From the NCBI GenBank assembly GCA_004346645.1, contig SMDA01000010.1, positions 1-64,000 on the forward strand: a stretch of 64,000 nucleotides of DNA, given 5' to 3'. Every line of letters begins with the position of its first letter. Within the stretch, counting starts at the first letter, position 1. The translations under genes were made by a program, and so were the position numbers. The stretch is from Gulbenkiania mobilis (GTDB taxonomy: Bacteria > Pseudomonadota > Gammaproteobacteria > Burkholderiales > Chromobacteriaceae). This document shows positions 34,708-44,547 of the stretch, one piece after another. The notes under the pieces are model-generated. The model ran no database searches, had not been told where the DNA came from, and saw only the letters and a list, made by a program, of their open reading frames with translations.

Positions 34708-35907
34708 TCACAGCGTGATGCCCATCAGGCCGGCCACGGTGTTGATGTCCTTGTCGCCGCGACCAGACAGGTTGACAAGGATGATCTGGTCTTTGCTCAT
34801 CGTGGGGGCGATCTTGGCGGCCTGGGCCAACGCATGGCTGGACTCCAGTGCCGGGATGATGCCTTCCAGCCGGCAGCAATCCTCGAAGGCCTTGAGCGCC
34901 TCGTCGTCATTGATGGCCACGTATTCGGCGCGCCCGATGTCCTTGAGCAGGCTGTGCTCTGGACCGACGCCCGGGTAGTCGAGCCCGGCAGACACGGAAT
35001 GCGTTTCGATGATCTGCCCGTCCTCGTCCTGCATCAGGTAGCTGCGGAAGCCGTGCAGCACACCCGGTTTGCCGGCGGACAGCGGTGCGGCGTGCCGCCC
35101 CGTTTCCACACCATCGCCACCGGCCTCCACACCCACAAGACGCACGCCGTCCACGTCCACATAGGGATGGAAAATCCCGATGGCGTTGGAGCCTCCGCCC
35201 ACGCACGCTACGACCATGTCCGGCTGGCGGCCGGCCATTTCCTGCATCTGTTCAATGGCTTCCAGACCGATGATGCGCTGGAAGTCGCGCACTAGCATCG
35301 GATACGGATGCGGGCCTGCCGCGGTCCCCAGGATGTAGAAGGTGGAGTCCACGTTGGTTACCCAGTCGCGCATCGCCTCGTTCAACGCGTCCTTGAGCGT
35401 CTTGGAACCGCTTTCCACTGGCACCACCGTAGCGCCCAGCAATTTCATGCGGAACACGTTGGGCGCCTGGCGCTTCACATCCTCCGCCCCCATGTAGACC
35501 ACGCACTCCATGCCGTAGCGGGCGGCCACGGTGGCCGAGGCCACGCCATGCTGACCCGCACCGGTTTCGGCAATCACCCGCTTCTTGCCCATGCGACGTG
35601 CCAGCAGTGCCTGGCCGATGGTGTTGTTCACCTTGTGCGCGCCGGTATGGTTCAGGTCTTCGCGCTTGAGATAGATCTGGGCACCGCCCAGTTTTTCCGA
35701 CCAGCGTTTGGCGTGGTAGATCGGGCTGGGACGGCCGACGAAGTGCTTCAGCTCGTAGTGGTATTCCTGCCAGAATGCCGGATCGGCTTTCGCCCGCGCG
35801 TACTCGGCCTTGAGTTCGTCAAGGGCGGCCATCAGCGTTTCTGCGACGTAGACGCCTCCATAAGGACCGAAATGGCCCCGGGCGTCCGGAAGATCATACT
35901 GACCCAT
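34708..35907 (-). CDS. trpB: Tryptophan synthase beta subunit TrpB
   Basis: PLP enzyme joining indole and serine. The 399-residue protein has the PLP lysine K92 in HTGAHKVNN, the GAGQHG loop and the GGGSNA phosphate loop ([10 protein letters not shown]). The start at 35907 ([11 protein letters not shown]) is family-consistent and lies 14 bases inside the end of trpF; the frame remains open through trpF but that part is not coding. Confidence 0.97.
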   Translation of the reverse strand: MGQYDLPDARGHFGPYGGVYVAETLMAALDELKAEYARAKADPAFWQEYHYELKHFVGRPSPIYHAKRWSEKLGGAQIYLKREDLNHTGAHKVNNTIGQALLARRMGKKRVIAETGAGQHGVASATVAARYGMECVVYMGAEDVKRQAPNVFRMKLLGATVVPVESGSKTLKDALNEAMRDWVTNVDSTFYILGTAAGPHPYPMLVRDFQRIIGLEAIEQMQEMAGRQPDMVVACVGGGSNAIGIFHPYVDVDGVRLVGVEAGGDGVETGRHAAPLSAGKPGVLHGFRSYLMQDEDGQIIETHSVSAGLDYPGVGPEHSLLKDIGRAEYVAINDDEALKAFEDCCRLEGIIPALESSHALAQAAKIAPTMSKDQIILVNLSGRGDKDINTVAGLMGITL

Positions 35908-36523
35908 GCCTAGCTCCTGAAATGAATGCCGCCATCCGGGCGACATCTTTGATGCCTTTGCTTTTTTCCACGCCACTGGAGACGTCCACCGCATCGGGAC
36001 GCACACGGCGCACGGCCTCGGCCACGTTGCGCTCGTCCAGCCCTCCCGAGAGGATGAGCGGCAGGGGGCGCTCTTCTGGCAGCAGACTCCAGTCGAAGGT
36101 GGTGCCTGTGCCGCCGTGCACCCCTTCGACGAAGGCGTCGGTGAGAAGGCCGCGCGCATCGGCATAGGCCGCGGCCAGGGCGGAGAAGTCGGTACCCGGT
36201 CGCACCCGCACCGCCTTAAGATAGGGACGGTGAAAGCTGCGACAGAAGTCAGGGGATTCTTCGCCATGAAACTGCAGGATGTCCACCGGACAGGCGGCCA
36301 GCACCGCTTCCACCGCTTCGCGGCTTGGATTGACAAAGAGGGCCACGACACTGACGAATGGCGGCAGTGCACGCACGATGGCGCGGGCCTGGTCCGGGTT
36401 CACGTTGCGCGGACTGGGCGGGTAAAACACCAGCCCCACCGCGTCGGCCCCCAGCCTCGCTGCTTCCTGTGCGTCCTGCGGCGTGGTGATTCCGCAGATT
36501 TTGATGCGAACCGACATGCTCAT
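35894..36523 (-). CDS. trpF: Phosphoribosylanthranilate isomerase TrpF
   Basis: Third step of tryptophan synthesis (Amadori rearrangement). The 209-residue TIM barrel has KICGIT with the catalytic Cys at the N-terminus, [10 protein letters not shown] and [10 protein letters not shown]. Two Met codons (residues 1 and 3) are possible starts. It overlaps truA by 4 bases and trpB by 14, so truA-trpF-trpB are translationally linked. Confidence 0.95.
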   Translation of the reverse strand: MSMSVRIKICGITTPQDAQEAARLGADAVGLVFYPPSPRNVNPDQARAIVRALPPFVSVVALFVNPSREAVEAVLAACPVDILQFHGEESPDFCRSFHRPYLKAVRVRPGTDFSALAAAYADARGLLTDAFVEGVHGGTGTTFDWSLLPEERPLPLILSGGLDERNVAEAVRRVRPDAVDVSSGVEKSKGIKDVARMAAFISGARHGSV

Positions 36524-37308
36524 CTCCAGAATGCCAGACGCGCAGGGTTGGCCGAAGCCGGCAGCCCGTGGCTTTCCGGATAGCCCACGCCGGTCAGGTA
36601 CAGCCCATCCGGCATGAAGGTGGGCGGGGCCGTGGTGCGGTCGCGTGCCGCCAGCAGTCTGGCAAAACCTGCAACGTCCAAGGCGCCCTTGCCCACGTAG
36701 ACCAGCGCACCGACGATATTGCGCACCATGTGATGCAGGAAGGCATCGGCCGTCAGGTCGAAGCGGATCAGTCCATCCGTTTCGGTCAGATCAAGCCGAG
36801 CTATCGTCTTCACCGGAGACTTTGCCTGGCATTGCGCCGCGCGGAAACTGGAAAAATCGTGCTGCCCGAGCAGGCAGCCCGCCGCTTCACGCATCGCTCC
36901 CACATCCAAGGCCTGATGGAACCAGCCCACCCGCCCTGCTCCCAGGCTCGGACGCACCGGGTGGGTAAGAAGGAAGTAGCTGTAGGACCGTGAAAAGGCA
37001 GAGAAGCGGGCATGGAAGTCGTCAGTGACCTCGTGCGCCCACAGCACGGCCACATCGGCCGGCAAATGCGCATTCACGCCGCGTACCCAGGCATTTGCCG
37101 ACCGTGCAGCCGTGGTGTCAAAGTGCACCACCTGCATGGCAGCATGCACACCGGCATCGGTACGTCCGGCCGCCACCGTCTGCACCGGATGACCGGCAAT
37201 CGCCGCCAGTGCCTTTTCCAGCGTGTCCTGCACGGTATTGCCATGCGGCTGGGTCTGCCAGCCGGCAAAGGCCCGGCCGTCATATTCGATTCCCAGCGCG
37301 ATTCTCAT
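36520..37308 (-). CDS. truA: tRNA pseudouridine(38-40) synthase TruA
   Basis: Forms pseudouridine at positions 38-40 of the tRNA anticodon arm. The 262-residue protein has the catalytic D51 in [11 protein letters not shown] and the family start [18 protein letters not shown]. The start at 37308 overlaps the stop of the upstream membrane-protein gene by 4 bases. The truA-trpF order is conserved in many proteobacteria. A TTGGCCGAA word lies at 36548-36556, near the C-terminal codons. Confidence 0.95.
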   Translation of the reverse strand: MRIALGIEYDGRAFAGWQTQPHGNTVQDTLEKALAAIAGHPVQTVAAGRTDAGVHAAMQVVHFDTTAARSANAWVRGVNAHLPADVAVLWAHEVTDDFHARFSAFSRSYSYFLLTHPVRPSLGAGRVGWFHQALDVGAMREAAGCLLGQHDFSSFRAAQCQAKSPVKTIARLDLTETDGLIRFDLTADAFLHHMVRNIVGALVYVGKGALDVAGFARLLAARDRTTAPPTFMPDGLYLTGVGYPESHGLPASANPARLAFWR

Positions 37309-37895
37309 GCCCACATTCCTGTTGCGATTGCCACCGCCAGCCCAACCAGCACCCAGTCGGGCACGCGCCAGCGACAAAGCGTCAACTCTACCTCATCCGG
37401 CCCGGTTTGGGCCATGCTTTCGGCAAGCCAAGTCGGCCATTGACGCCAGTGGACGGGGCGCGGCAGGGACAGCAGCCGGTCGGCATAGTGGAGGGTCAGA
37501 CCCAGCCGGCAGGCCAAGGTGGCAGCCGGCAGCCCCAGACGGCGGAAGGGACGGAACAGAAGATAGAGCGCACCGAGGAAGCCATCACGGCCGCTCACCA
37601 GCCAGATGCGGCGCAGCCACCACACCAGGATCAGAAGCCGCAGGCTCTGGGCCAGCCCTTCGGCCAAGCCCTGCCAGGTCGGGGCCCAGACGGCATCCAT
37701 CACCGCAACGCCGGGAAGGGTCCAGCCATGCGTGGCCAGCAGGGCAACAAACAGCCAGCGCATCCTCGTAAAGGCAGGCCAAAGCGTCTGCGGTGAGCGC
37801 CCAAAGAGGAACACCGTCATGACGGCCAAGCCCAGCAGTGGCCACAGGGATAGCCGTTGTACTGCCAGGGCGCCCAGCGCCCAAGCCACAATCAA
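37305..37895 (-). CDS. Small integral membrane protein, CbiQ/EcfT-like, with TTG start
   Basis: 196 residues, about 5 hydrophobic segments with a basic cytoplasmic stretch ([21 protein letters not shown]). The spacing of helices and the Arg-rich part weakly resemble energy-coupling-factor T components (CbiQ/EcfT), but no ABC or S-component neighbour is present. The first usable start is TTG at 37895; no ATG lies between the upstream in-frame stop and the first helix. It lies between fimV and truA, overlapping truA (ATGA). Function unknown. Confidence 0.7.
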   Translation of the reverse strand: MIVAWALGALAVQRLSLWPLLGLAVMTVFLFGRSPQTLWPAFTRMRWLFVALLATHGWTLPGVAVMDAVWAPTWQGLAEGLAQSLRLLILVWWLRRIWLVSGRDGFLGALYLLFRPFRRLGLPAATLACRLGLTLHYADRLLSLPRPVHWRQWPTWLAESMAQTGPDEVELTLCRWRVPDWVLVGLAVAIATGMWA

Positions 37896-37923
37896 GGCGG
37901 AAGGCGCCCGGCGCAGTAGGAAA

Positions 37924-40416
37924 TCAGGAATGGCTCACCTCGCGCAGCAGCGCTTCTGCGGTGTCGGTGTCGCCCATCTCCATGTACAGCTTGGCCAAAG
38001 CCCGCTTTTCCTCATCCTCCGGGGAGAGGACCGCGGCGCGAGGCGCGTTAACGGCAGCGGGCGCCAGGGGCGGCAGGTCCGCAAGGGGATCGGCATCGGA
38101 TGCTGGCGCCACCGAAGTGTCGGCTCCCGGTAGCAGAGCGCCAGGCCAGGCCAGCGCTTCATCAGTGGGGGCCTCACCCGTGGTCGCAGACTGAACCGCT
38201 TCGTTGGGCAACTGAACGGACAGATCAGTTTGGGCGGCAGGCGCCACGCCCAGTGCCTCGGCGAGCGAGGGCACCTCGGATGCAACCGGACGCGAACTGA
38301 TGACTTCGCTCAGACGCTCGGCCGCGACTTGGGCCGAGCCTGGAATATCAGAACCAGGCACCGGAGCCGCGCTGGCCTCTTCAGCTGCTGGGCCGGCAAA
38401 GAGTGCCAGTCCCGGCGCCACCTGCGCGCCCAGGACTCGCACACGTTGGCCGAAGGTACTGTCGGAGCCATAGGCCTCCACAACGGCCCGGGCTTCGTCG
38501 ATGAAAGCCGTCTTGTCCGGCTCGCCAGCCAGGATTTCCAGGATGCGGTAACGAACGTCCTGCCGCATCGGATCCTTGGCCAGGGCCTCGCGCAAAATGT
38601 CCAGCGCCTGATCGGTGCGTCCGTAGGCTAGATAGACATCGGCTTCCGCCAGCACATCGGCCGGCCCGATGTCAAACCCCTCTCCGAGCCCTAGATGGGT
38701 GGTCAGCCGGGAGTGAAGGTTGGAGGCCGGACCTTCGGGCGGCACCGCCTGTTCGGTTTCGCGACGGCGGCGCGACAGACCCCAGAGCGCGCCACCGGCC
38801 AGCAACAGCGCAGCCGTGCCTGTGGCCCCGGCTGCCAGGTAGCGCGTGTAGTCGGTGGCTTCCTCAATGGTCGGCTCGGGTGATTCCACAGGGGCGGGAG
38901 GCACGACCACAGGCGCAACGGGCTTTGCGGGCGTGGCTGCCGGTACGGAGGCTGGCTGGGCAGGGCCGGCAAAGGCCTGGGCTGCCACGGGCTCGGAGCT
39001 GGCGGCAGACCGTGCCTCGGACATCGGTGTGCTGGCAGCCTTCAAGGCACGCAACCGCGCCTCCAAGGCTTCGGCCTGCTGGGCAGCGCGCGACAGGCGC
39101 TGATCCTGTTCGGCAAGGATTTTCTGCAGACGCTCGGCTTGGGCGGCATCCACCTTCTTCGGCGGTACCGGTTCCGGGGCGGCAGTGGCAGGCTTGGCCT
39201 CGGGAGCTACCGCCGCGGAGGGCGCAGACTTGGCCGGAGCGATCTTTTCGACGGCAGGCGCCGACTTGGGGGTGACGCTCGACGCAAGCTCTGGCAAACG
39301 CCCTCCATCCGCAATCGACCAGTGGGCCGGATAATGCAGGGCTGCTCCGGTCTTGAGACGATGCATGTCTCCAGCGATGAAAGCCTCGGGGTTGGACTGG
39401 TACAGTCTGCGCATGGTATCGGTGAGCGAGCCGCCCCCCTCGGTCCGGGCGGCAATGGCCGACAGGGTATCCCCGGCAACCACACGATAGACTTTGGCAC
39501 CGGCGGCATGGACATGGTGTTTTTCCACCGCCCGCCGTGTGGCCCGTACCGGTTCGGTAAACGGATGCGGTGCCGGCGTCAGCGTACGCTCCTGCACCTG
39601 ATAACCCAATGGGTCCACCAGCAGCGTGAACTGCTTGAGAGCCCGCAAGGAAGCAGCCCGCACCTCCACGCCGAACCCGATTACCGGCTCGTTCACCGGC
39701 CGACTGGAGCGCACCATCAGCCATTGCTTGCCACCGCTGCGCTTCAGCTGGGTGGACATCGAGGCGATCAGGGCTTCAGCCTCACTGCCGGGCGGCACAA
39801 GTTCAGGATTGGGGAATAAGGTGGCCTGGACGCTGGCGTCTTCCTGCACGGCCAGCCCAAAGAGTTCGAGTTCGGCCTCCAGCGGCTCGCCAATACGCGA
39901 CTTGATGCGTAGTTCCCCGAGTCCGAGACTGGAAATGCGGGCCATGGGGTCGGGCGCTGCCCCATGTTTCGCGGGGTCCGACTTGCCCGAAGGGGATGGG
40001 GCTGGGCCTTGTCCACCTGCCCGCGGGTCGACTTCATATTCCCGAACGACGCGCCCCGAAGGCCAGCTCAGCTCGACGGCAAAGCGTACGGCGCCTTCGT
40101 CGAACCGCGCGGGCCCGCGCACCCGAATTTCGGTGAGCACACCTTCTGGAGAATAGACCGGGTTGAACCGCAGCTGGGCTGCCGAGGCGGTGTAAGGTGA
40201 CAGAATGGGATAACGGTTGCGGTCGGCCAGCGCCAGCGCCATGGAAGGACCAACCGCCTCGTCCTCCACCGGAATGACTGCTTCGAATGGCTGCCCAGGT
40301 GCGGACACCTGACGCAAGCGCCCCAGTCCGGCATGCGCCCAACCGCTGACTCCCAAGCCGGCAACCAGGGCGGCAATCAGACTGATCTTGCGGACAGGGG
40401 GCAACAGCATCATCAA
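37924..40416 (-). CDS. fimV: FimV/HubP-family polar pilus-assembly protein (copy 1)
   Basis: Large inner-membrane protein that anchors at peptidoglycan and organises type IV pili and cell-pole functions. 830 residues: signal peptide to about 29 (AHA|GLGRL), N-terminal FimV domain, LysM at about 308-365 (YRVVAGDTLSAIA), coiled coil about 422-460, Pro/Ala-rich linker, one TM helix at about 520-548, then an acidic cytoplasmic part and the C-terminal TPR-like FimV motif (ALAKLYMEMGDTDTAEALLREV). A second family member follows upstream, after an AT-rich gene. Contains a repeat word at 38446. Confidence 0.88.
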   Translation of the reverse strand: MMMLLPPVRKISLIAALVAGLGVSGWAHAGLGRLRQVSAPGQPFEAVIPVEDEAVGPSMALALADRNRYPILSPYTASAAQLRFNPVYSPEGVLTEIRVRGPARFDEGAVRFAVELSWPSGRVVREYEVDPRAGGQGPAPSPSGKSDPAKHGAAPDPMARISSLGLGELRIKSRIGEPLEAELELFGLAVQEDASVQATLFPNPELVPPGSEAEALIASMSTQLKRSGGKQWLMVRSSRPVNEPVIGFGVEVRAASLRALKQFTLLVDPLGYQVQERTLTPAPHPFTEPVRATRRAVEKHHVHAAGAKVYRVVAGDTLSAIAARTEGGGSLTDTMRRLYQSNPEAFIAGDMHRLKTGAALHYPAHWSIADGGRLPELASSVTPKSAPAVEKIAPAKSAPSAAVAPEAKPATAAPEPVPPKKVDAAQAERLQKILAEQDQRLSRAAQQAEALEARLRALKAASTPMSEARSAASSEPVAAQAFAGPAQPASVPAATPAKPVAPVVVPPAPVESPEPTIEEATDYTRYLAAGATGTAALLLAGGALWGLSRRRRETEQAVPPEGPASNLHSRLTTHLGLGEGFDIGPADVLAEADVYLAYGRTDQALDILREALAKDPMRQDVRYRILEILAGEPDKTAFIDEARAVVEAYGSDSTFGQRVRVLGAQVAPGLALFAGPAAEEASAAPVPGSDIPGSAQVAAERLSEVISSRPVASEVPSLAEALGVAPAAQTDLSVQLPNEAVQSATTGEAPTDEALAWPGALLPGADTSVAPASDADPLADLPPLAPAAVNAPRAAVLSPEDEEKRALAKLYMEMGDTDTAEALLREVSHS

Positions 40417-40457
40417 ATAAAAGCAAAAATCTTATGTTTCATAAAAAATCCAGTATA

Positions 40458-40784
40458 TTATTTATTGAAACATTTCAAGGCGGTTGCAGAGCCATTAAAC
40501 TGACCCATGTGATTTAGGATAATGGTATCGGCCCCGAATCTTTCATAGGCATCTGCCCTCATGTCAAAAATGACTTGGGATTGTGCTTCAGTAACTAAAC
40601 CAAACCACTCCCAAGGATTAATTTCAGAACTCACAGTGCCGAGTGGCTTGCAGTTAGCGGTGTATGAGGCATCTCGGTTGACAACAGCTACATTGTTCGC
40701 ATTTTGTGGGAACTTCGCTGTGGAACACCCGGAAAGGGTAAAAATAGTCAATAATACAAGTGCAATGTGACTAAACTTCTTCAT
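40458..40784 (-). CDS. AT-rich small lipoprotein, probably horizontally acquired
   Basis: 108 residues with a lipoprotein signal (MKKFSHIALVLLTIFTLSGC, acylated C20). The mature part (NCKPLGTVSSEINPWEWFGL...MRADAYERFGADTIILN) resembles small DUF4156-type lipoproteins, a tentative match. Hand count of four 60-base lines gives about 40% GC against roughly 65% around it, with A/T-ending codons such as AAA, GAT and TTT. The start at 40784 has the ribosome site GAGG; a longer frame adds ten residues. It is inserted between two fimV genes and has a terminator upstream, so it needs its own promoter. Confidence 0.8.
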   Translation of the reverse strand: MKKFSHIALVLLTIFTLSGCSTAKFPQNANNVAVVNRDASYTANCKPLGTVSSEINPWEWFGLVTEAQSQVIFDMRADAYERFGADTIILNHMGQFNGSATALKCFNK

Positions 40785-40828
40785 CGTTTTCCTCGTTTTT
40801 GCCGATTCAGGCAATCTTGTCTGTTCAT

Positions 40829-40854
40829 CAAAACCGGGCGCCTGGACGCCCGGT
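40829..40854 (-). terminator. Terminator after fimV copy 2
   Basis: 8-bp stem ACCGGGCG/CGCCCGGT (40833-40840, 40847-40854), loop of six, then TTTTG on the minus strand, 13 bases after the second fimV gene ends. Confidence 0.75.
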
Positions 40855-40866
40855 AGGGAGTGCGAC

Positions 40867-43269
40867 TCAACCCTTCAGCTGGGCTAGCAGCCGCTCGGCC
40901 TCCTCGCGGACGGACCCATCCGCCTCGCGGACCAAGTCGTTCAGCACTTCGCGGGCCCCCTCCTGATCGCCCATGTCGATGTAGACCCGGGCCAGATCCA
41001 GTTGGGTAGTGTGCGGGTTGTCGTCGAGGGCAAGCCCCTCAGGGCCAAGGGCAGCGGTCGCGGCCGGTGGCACGGTACCGCCGGACGGGGCCGGCGCCAT
41101 GTCTTCGAATAGCGCATCGAAACCGCTCGCGCCGGCGGCCTGCTGCTCGTCCTCGGCAATTTCCAGGACCGGGCCATTATCGGCAGCTACCGGTGGCGCA
41201 GGCTTGTCGCTCGTCAAGCTGTCGAGATTGAAATCGAAGTCCAGCAGATTGTCTTCGGCGGGGGCCGGGGCAGCGGGACGCTCCGGCGCCTGATCGAGCG
41301 TCTCGCCCAGTGCGGTGTCCAGGTCGAAGTCCAGCATGTTGCCGCTTTCGGCCTCGGGTTCGGCCACCGGCTCGGGCGTCTCGGGGGTACGGTCATCAGC
41401 GAACAGCGCGGCGCGCAAGGGGTCGTCGGCCTCGTCAGGCACGGGCTCTACGGGTTCGGGCTGCACGGGGATGGGTTCGACGGCAGCCACCGGAGCCTGC
41501 ACGGGCTCTTCGGCAGTGCCAAAGAGTTCCTGATCCAGATCGATCGGCGCGGCGGCAGCCGGTGCAAGGGTTGCACTGTCGTCGCTGGCCGAAGGCGTGC
41601 CCTGATACAGGGGATTGGTCGGATCGATGGCCAGGCCCATCGCAGCGGCTTTGGCCCACAAGGCGCCCTTGCCGTCGAACGCTGCATGCAACTCGCGCGC
41701 CAAGGGCTCGAACGCCACTGGATCCGGGCGGCTGGCGTAGATCTCCATCAGCTTGAGACGCACCTCATGGCGGGTGGGGTCTTTGGCCAGGGCGTCACGC
41801 AGGATTTCCTCGGCCTGGGCATCGCGTCCGTAGGCGATATATACCTCGGCCTCGGCCACAGGGTCCACCTCGCCGGTGTCGATCGCGCCGGCAGCCTGGG
41901 TGAAGTTGGTCATGAAGGAATGGCCCATGCCGCTGCCTGCGGTGGCGGCAGCTCCGGCCGCCAGCCCGGTGGGTGCGGCTACGTTCTTGCCCAGGCGCAG
42001 CGAGGCACCGGCGGCCGATGCCTTGCGGCGGCGCGCCATCATCAGCCCCAGCAGGCCGAGCAATACGGTAGCGGCCACACCGCCTCCGACCACCGGCAGG
42101 TTGTCGATCATGCTGTCCAGCATTGATGGCCCGGCCTCGACCGGCGCGGGAGTGGGCTGCGAAGCGGCTGGCGCCGGAGACGGCTGCACAGCCGGAGGCG
42201 CCACCGGCGCAGGCGCCGGGGCGGCAACAGGCTCGGAAGCAGCAACGGCTTCAGCGACGGGCGCGGAGGCTGCCGGCGGCACCGGGGGCAAGCCCGGCTG
42301 CAGGGCGCGGATCTGCTGTTCGAGCGCCGAGATGCGGGCCTCGGCATCGCGCAGGGCCTGTTCACGTGCAGTGATTTGCTGTTGGAGTTCGGTCAGCTTG
42401 TCGGCACTGGCCGGCTCGGCCGGTACCAGCTTCAGTGCACCCGCAGCCGGAGTCGTCGGCGCGACCGTGGCAGCGGCCTGCGGGCTGGACGGGTCGACAG
42501 GGCGGGCTGCAGGTTTTTCGGCGCCAACCGGCGTGCCCGCCAGCAGGGCACGGGCTTCGGCATCGGACAGCTGTCGCATCCGTGCGGGCGCAGGGGCCTT
42601 GAGCGTCACGCCGGCCTTCAGCCGATGCGGGTTGCCGGCGATGAAGGCCTGCGGGTTGGCCGAAAACAGAGCGGCCATGGCCTGGTTGACAGTGGCATTG
42701 GCTGGCTTGATGCGCAGGGCCAGTTCCCGCAGTGTGGTGCCCGGCGCCACGTAGAGCGGCCCCTCGGGCAGGCTGGCACGGGCGGCACCGCGCGACGGAA
42801 GATAACGTGACGAAAGACGGGTATCGGCATAGGCCGGTGCGTCCTGCACGATAGGCGCCGGTGCCGCACCGTAACCCGCTGGATCCAGCAGCACGGTGTA
42901 TTCACGCACCGAGCGGTTGCCGGCAGTGCGCGCCTCCACCACGAAGCGCAGGTACGGCTCGCTGATCGGCGCGGTGGAACTGACGCGAATCGTGGGGTTG
43001 CCGCCACGGCCGGGGGCCACAGAGAAGCGCAGCCCGTTCAGTATCGGGGTGTAGTCGACATTGAGGTCGCGGAAGGTGTCCGGCGGGGCCAGGCTGACCC
43101 GGGTGGCGTCGAGTTCACCCGGACGCGTGCCGGTCAGCTCGATGTCTGCGCGGAACGGCTCGCCCAGGCTGGAACGGACGTTGATCTTTCCGAGCCCTGC
43201 CCACACGTTGGCCGAAAGAACCATGGCGACCATGGCGGTCACCACTTTCAGTTTTGCCCGATTTGTCAC
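40867..43269 (-). CDS. fimV: FimV/HubP-family polar pilus-assembly protein (copy 2)
   Basis: 800 residues with the same layout as copy 1: signal peptide (ANVWA|GLGKINV), N-terminal FimV domain (SSLGEPFRADIEL), LysM-like module at about 170-228, coiled coil about 290-322, Pro/Ala linker, TM helix at about 386-412, acidic cytoplasmic part and the C-terminal FimV motif (LDLARVYIDMGDQEGAREVLNDLV). It is the more canonical of the two (GLGKI...R motif). The tandem pair is diverged, so the duplication is old. Two repeat words (42656, 43208). Confidence 0.9.
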   Translation of the reverse strand: MTNRAKLKVVTAMVAMVLSANVWAGLGKINVRSSLGEPFRADIELTGTRPGELDATRVSLAPPDTFRDLNVDYTPILNGLRFSVAPGRGGNPTIRVSSTAPISEPYLRFVVEARTAGNRSVREYTVLLDPAGYGAAPAPIVQDAPAYADTRLSSRYLPSRGAARASLPEGPLYVAPGTTLRELALRIKPANATVNQAMAALFSANPQAFIAGNPHRLKAGVTLKAPAPARMRQLSDAEARALLAGTPVGAEKPAARPVDPSSPQAAATVAPTTPAAGALKLVPAEPASADKLTELQQQITAREQALRDAEARISALEQQIRALQPGLPPVPPAASAPVAEAVAASEPVAAPAPAPVAPPAVQPSPAPAASQPTPAPVEAGPSMLDSMIDNLPVVGGGVAATVLLGLLGLMMARRRKASAAGASLRLGKNVAAPTGLAAGAAATAGSGMGHSFMTNFTQAAGAIDTGEVDPVAEAEVYIAYGRDAQAEEILRDALAKDPTRHEVRLKLMEIYASRPDPVAFEPLARELHAAFDGKGALWAKAAAMGLAIDPTNPLYQGTPSASDDSATLAPAAAAPIDLDQELFGTAEEPVQAPVAAVEPIPVQPEPVEPVPDEADDPLRAALFADDRTPETPEPVAEPEAESGNMLDFDLDTALGETLDQAPERPAAPAPAEDNLLDFDFNLDSLTSDKPAPPVAADNGPVLEIAEDEQQAAGASGFDALFEDMAPAPSGGTVPPAATAALGPEGLALDDNPHTTQLDLARVYIDMGDQEGAREVLNDLVREADGSVREEAERLLAQLKG

Positions 43270-43324
43270 TATCCACCTTCCGGCAATGGAGTTTTACTTA
43301 TTTTTGGAAGGGCGACATTGCGCC

Positions 43325-43368
43325 CCGCCACGGCACGCACCGTGGCGGCCGGCATGCGCCGGCCTTTT
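43325..43368 (+). promoter_or_regulatory. Double hairpin in the fimV copy 2 leader
   Basis: Two back-to-back stems: CCGCCACGG/CCGTGGCGG (43325-43333, 43340-43348) and GGCCGGC/GCCGGCC (43347-43353, 43358-43364), the latter followed by TTTT on the plus strand. No plus-strand gene ends here, so it may shape the 5' leader of the minus-strand fimV mRNA or stop antisense transcription. Confidence 0.45.
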
Positions 43369-43376
43369 AGTCCAGC

Positions 43377-43403
43377 ATCATACGCGCTTCCCGTTGGAGG
43401 CAA
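43377..43403 (-). promoter_or_regulatory. Weak candidate promoter for fimV copy 2
   Basis: On the minus strand TTGCCT (43403-43398), 15-base spacer (short), TATGAT (43382-43377), about 105 bases before the start; the double hairpin would fall inside the leader. Confidence 0.3.
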
Positions 43404-43416
43404 TACTACCGCCTTT

Positions 43417-44421
43417 TCAGCGAACGGCGAAATACCCGTTTTTGAGAAGGGTTTCAGCGATCGCCACAACGGGCAGCGCAGCACCGGTGCGCACGTTGTC
43501 TGCGGTCAGCCAGAAGGCGAGCGTGTTGCCCTGACGCCGGATGCGGCTGGCCCAGACGACATCATTGCCGGTGGCCTCCATCGGCGTGACGAATCCGTCT
43601 GCGGTTTTCTCGTCCCGTACCTTGATACCGGCCGCCTGCAGCAACAAGGCGGCCCTGCCCGCATCCACCCCTTTCTCCAGGTCCACTGTCACCGACCAGC
43701 CGTGGCCGAAGAAGGTGGGCACTCGCACGCAGGTGGCGAATACAGGCAGTTCGGGCTGGCCCAGCAGACGACGGGTTTCATCAATGACGGACTGTTCCTC
43801 ATCGCTGATGCCCTCGGCATTGCGGTCGCCGATCAAAGGCAGGACGTTGTAGGCGATACGCTTGGGGAAGACGGTCACTTCGGCATCACGCTGCGAGAAA
43901 AGCGCCGTGGTCTGGTTGGCCAGCTCTTCCATGGCGGCTTGGCCACTGCCGGATACCGACTGGTAGGTGGAGACGGTTACGCGCTGCAGGCCCAGGGGGC
44001 GCAAGGCCTGCAGAGCCTGTGCCAGCGGGATGACCGTGCAGTTGGGAACGGCCACCAGCGCCGCTTCGGCCAACCCTTCGAGCTCAGCAGCATTGACGGA
44101 CGGAGCCACCAGCGGCACTTCAGGGTCATGACGAAAGGCGGCACTGAAGTCCACCACTGCCGCGCCGGCTGCCCGCGCCTGGGGCACATGGGCCCGAGCA
44201 ATGTCGCTGCCGGCAGCGAACAGGGCTAGGGCGATCTCGTCAAAGCCGAAGCTGTCCACAGCCCTTACCTCCAGTTCGCGGTTGCCGTAGGCAACGGTTT
44301 CCCCCTCGCGCTCAGGGACGTCCACAGCGACGACGCGCTCAGCCGGAAAGCCGCGTACGGCGAGAAGTTCGAGAATGGACTGGCCGACCAGACTGGTGGC
44401 ACCGACGACTGCAACTTGCAT
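43417..44421 (-). CDS. Aspartate-semialdehyde dehydrogenase paralogue (USG-1 type)
   Basis: 334 residues, a second Asd-family protein next to true asd. It has the NADP-binding VVGATSLVG start, a Cys in VPNCTVIPL (C128) at the catalytic position, the SVSGSGQ loop, and R and H in CVRVPTFFGHGWSV. The active-site residues thus appear mostly kept, but the usual GHSES segment is GHGWS. Proteins of this USG-1 group commonly sit by asd, truA and fimV, and their activity is unclear. Ends 147 bases before fimV copy 2. Confidence 0.8.
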   Translation of the reverse strand: MQVAVVGATSLVGQSILELLAVRGFPAERVVAVDVPEREGETVAYGNRELEVRAVDSFGFDEIALALFAAGSDIARAHVPQARAAGAAVVDFSAAFRHDPEVPLVAPSVNAAELEGLAEAALVAVPNCTVIPLAQALQALRPLGLQRVTVSTYQSVSGSGQAAMEELANQTTALFSQRDAEVTVFPKRIAYNVLPLIGDRNAEGISDEEQSVIDETRRLLGQPELPVFATCVRVPTFFGHGWSVTVDLEKGVDAGRAALLLQAAGIKVRDEKTADGFVTPMEATGNDVVWASRIRRQGNTLAFWLTADNVRTGAALPVVAIAETLLKNGYFAVR

Positions 44422-44476
44422 GGCAAAATTCCTGCTTGGGAGTGTTCGGGTTTGGCCGCGCGCGGCGGCAATGACA

Positions 44477-44504
44477 ACGGGGCTGGCCTTTCGGCCAACC
44501 CCGT
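44477..44504. repeat. Hairpin built on a TTCGGCCAA copy between asd and its paralogue
   Basis: 12-bp inverted repeat with one mismatch (44477-44488 with 44493-44504), loop TTTC. One arm and the loop form an exact TTCGGCCAA word (44490-44498); the other arm has CTGGCC, one base off a second word. A likely terminator-type structure after asd. Confidence 0.6.
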
Positions 44505-44547
44505 CGGCGCCGGTCGCTAGGCCGGCACTGCTGGGATGGACGGTAGT

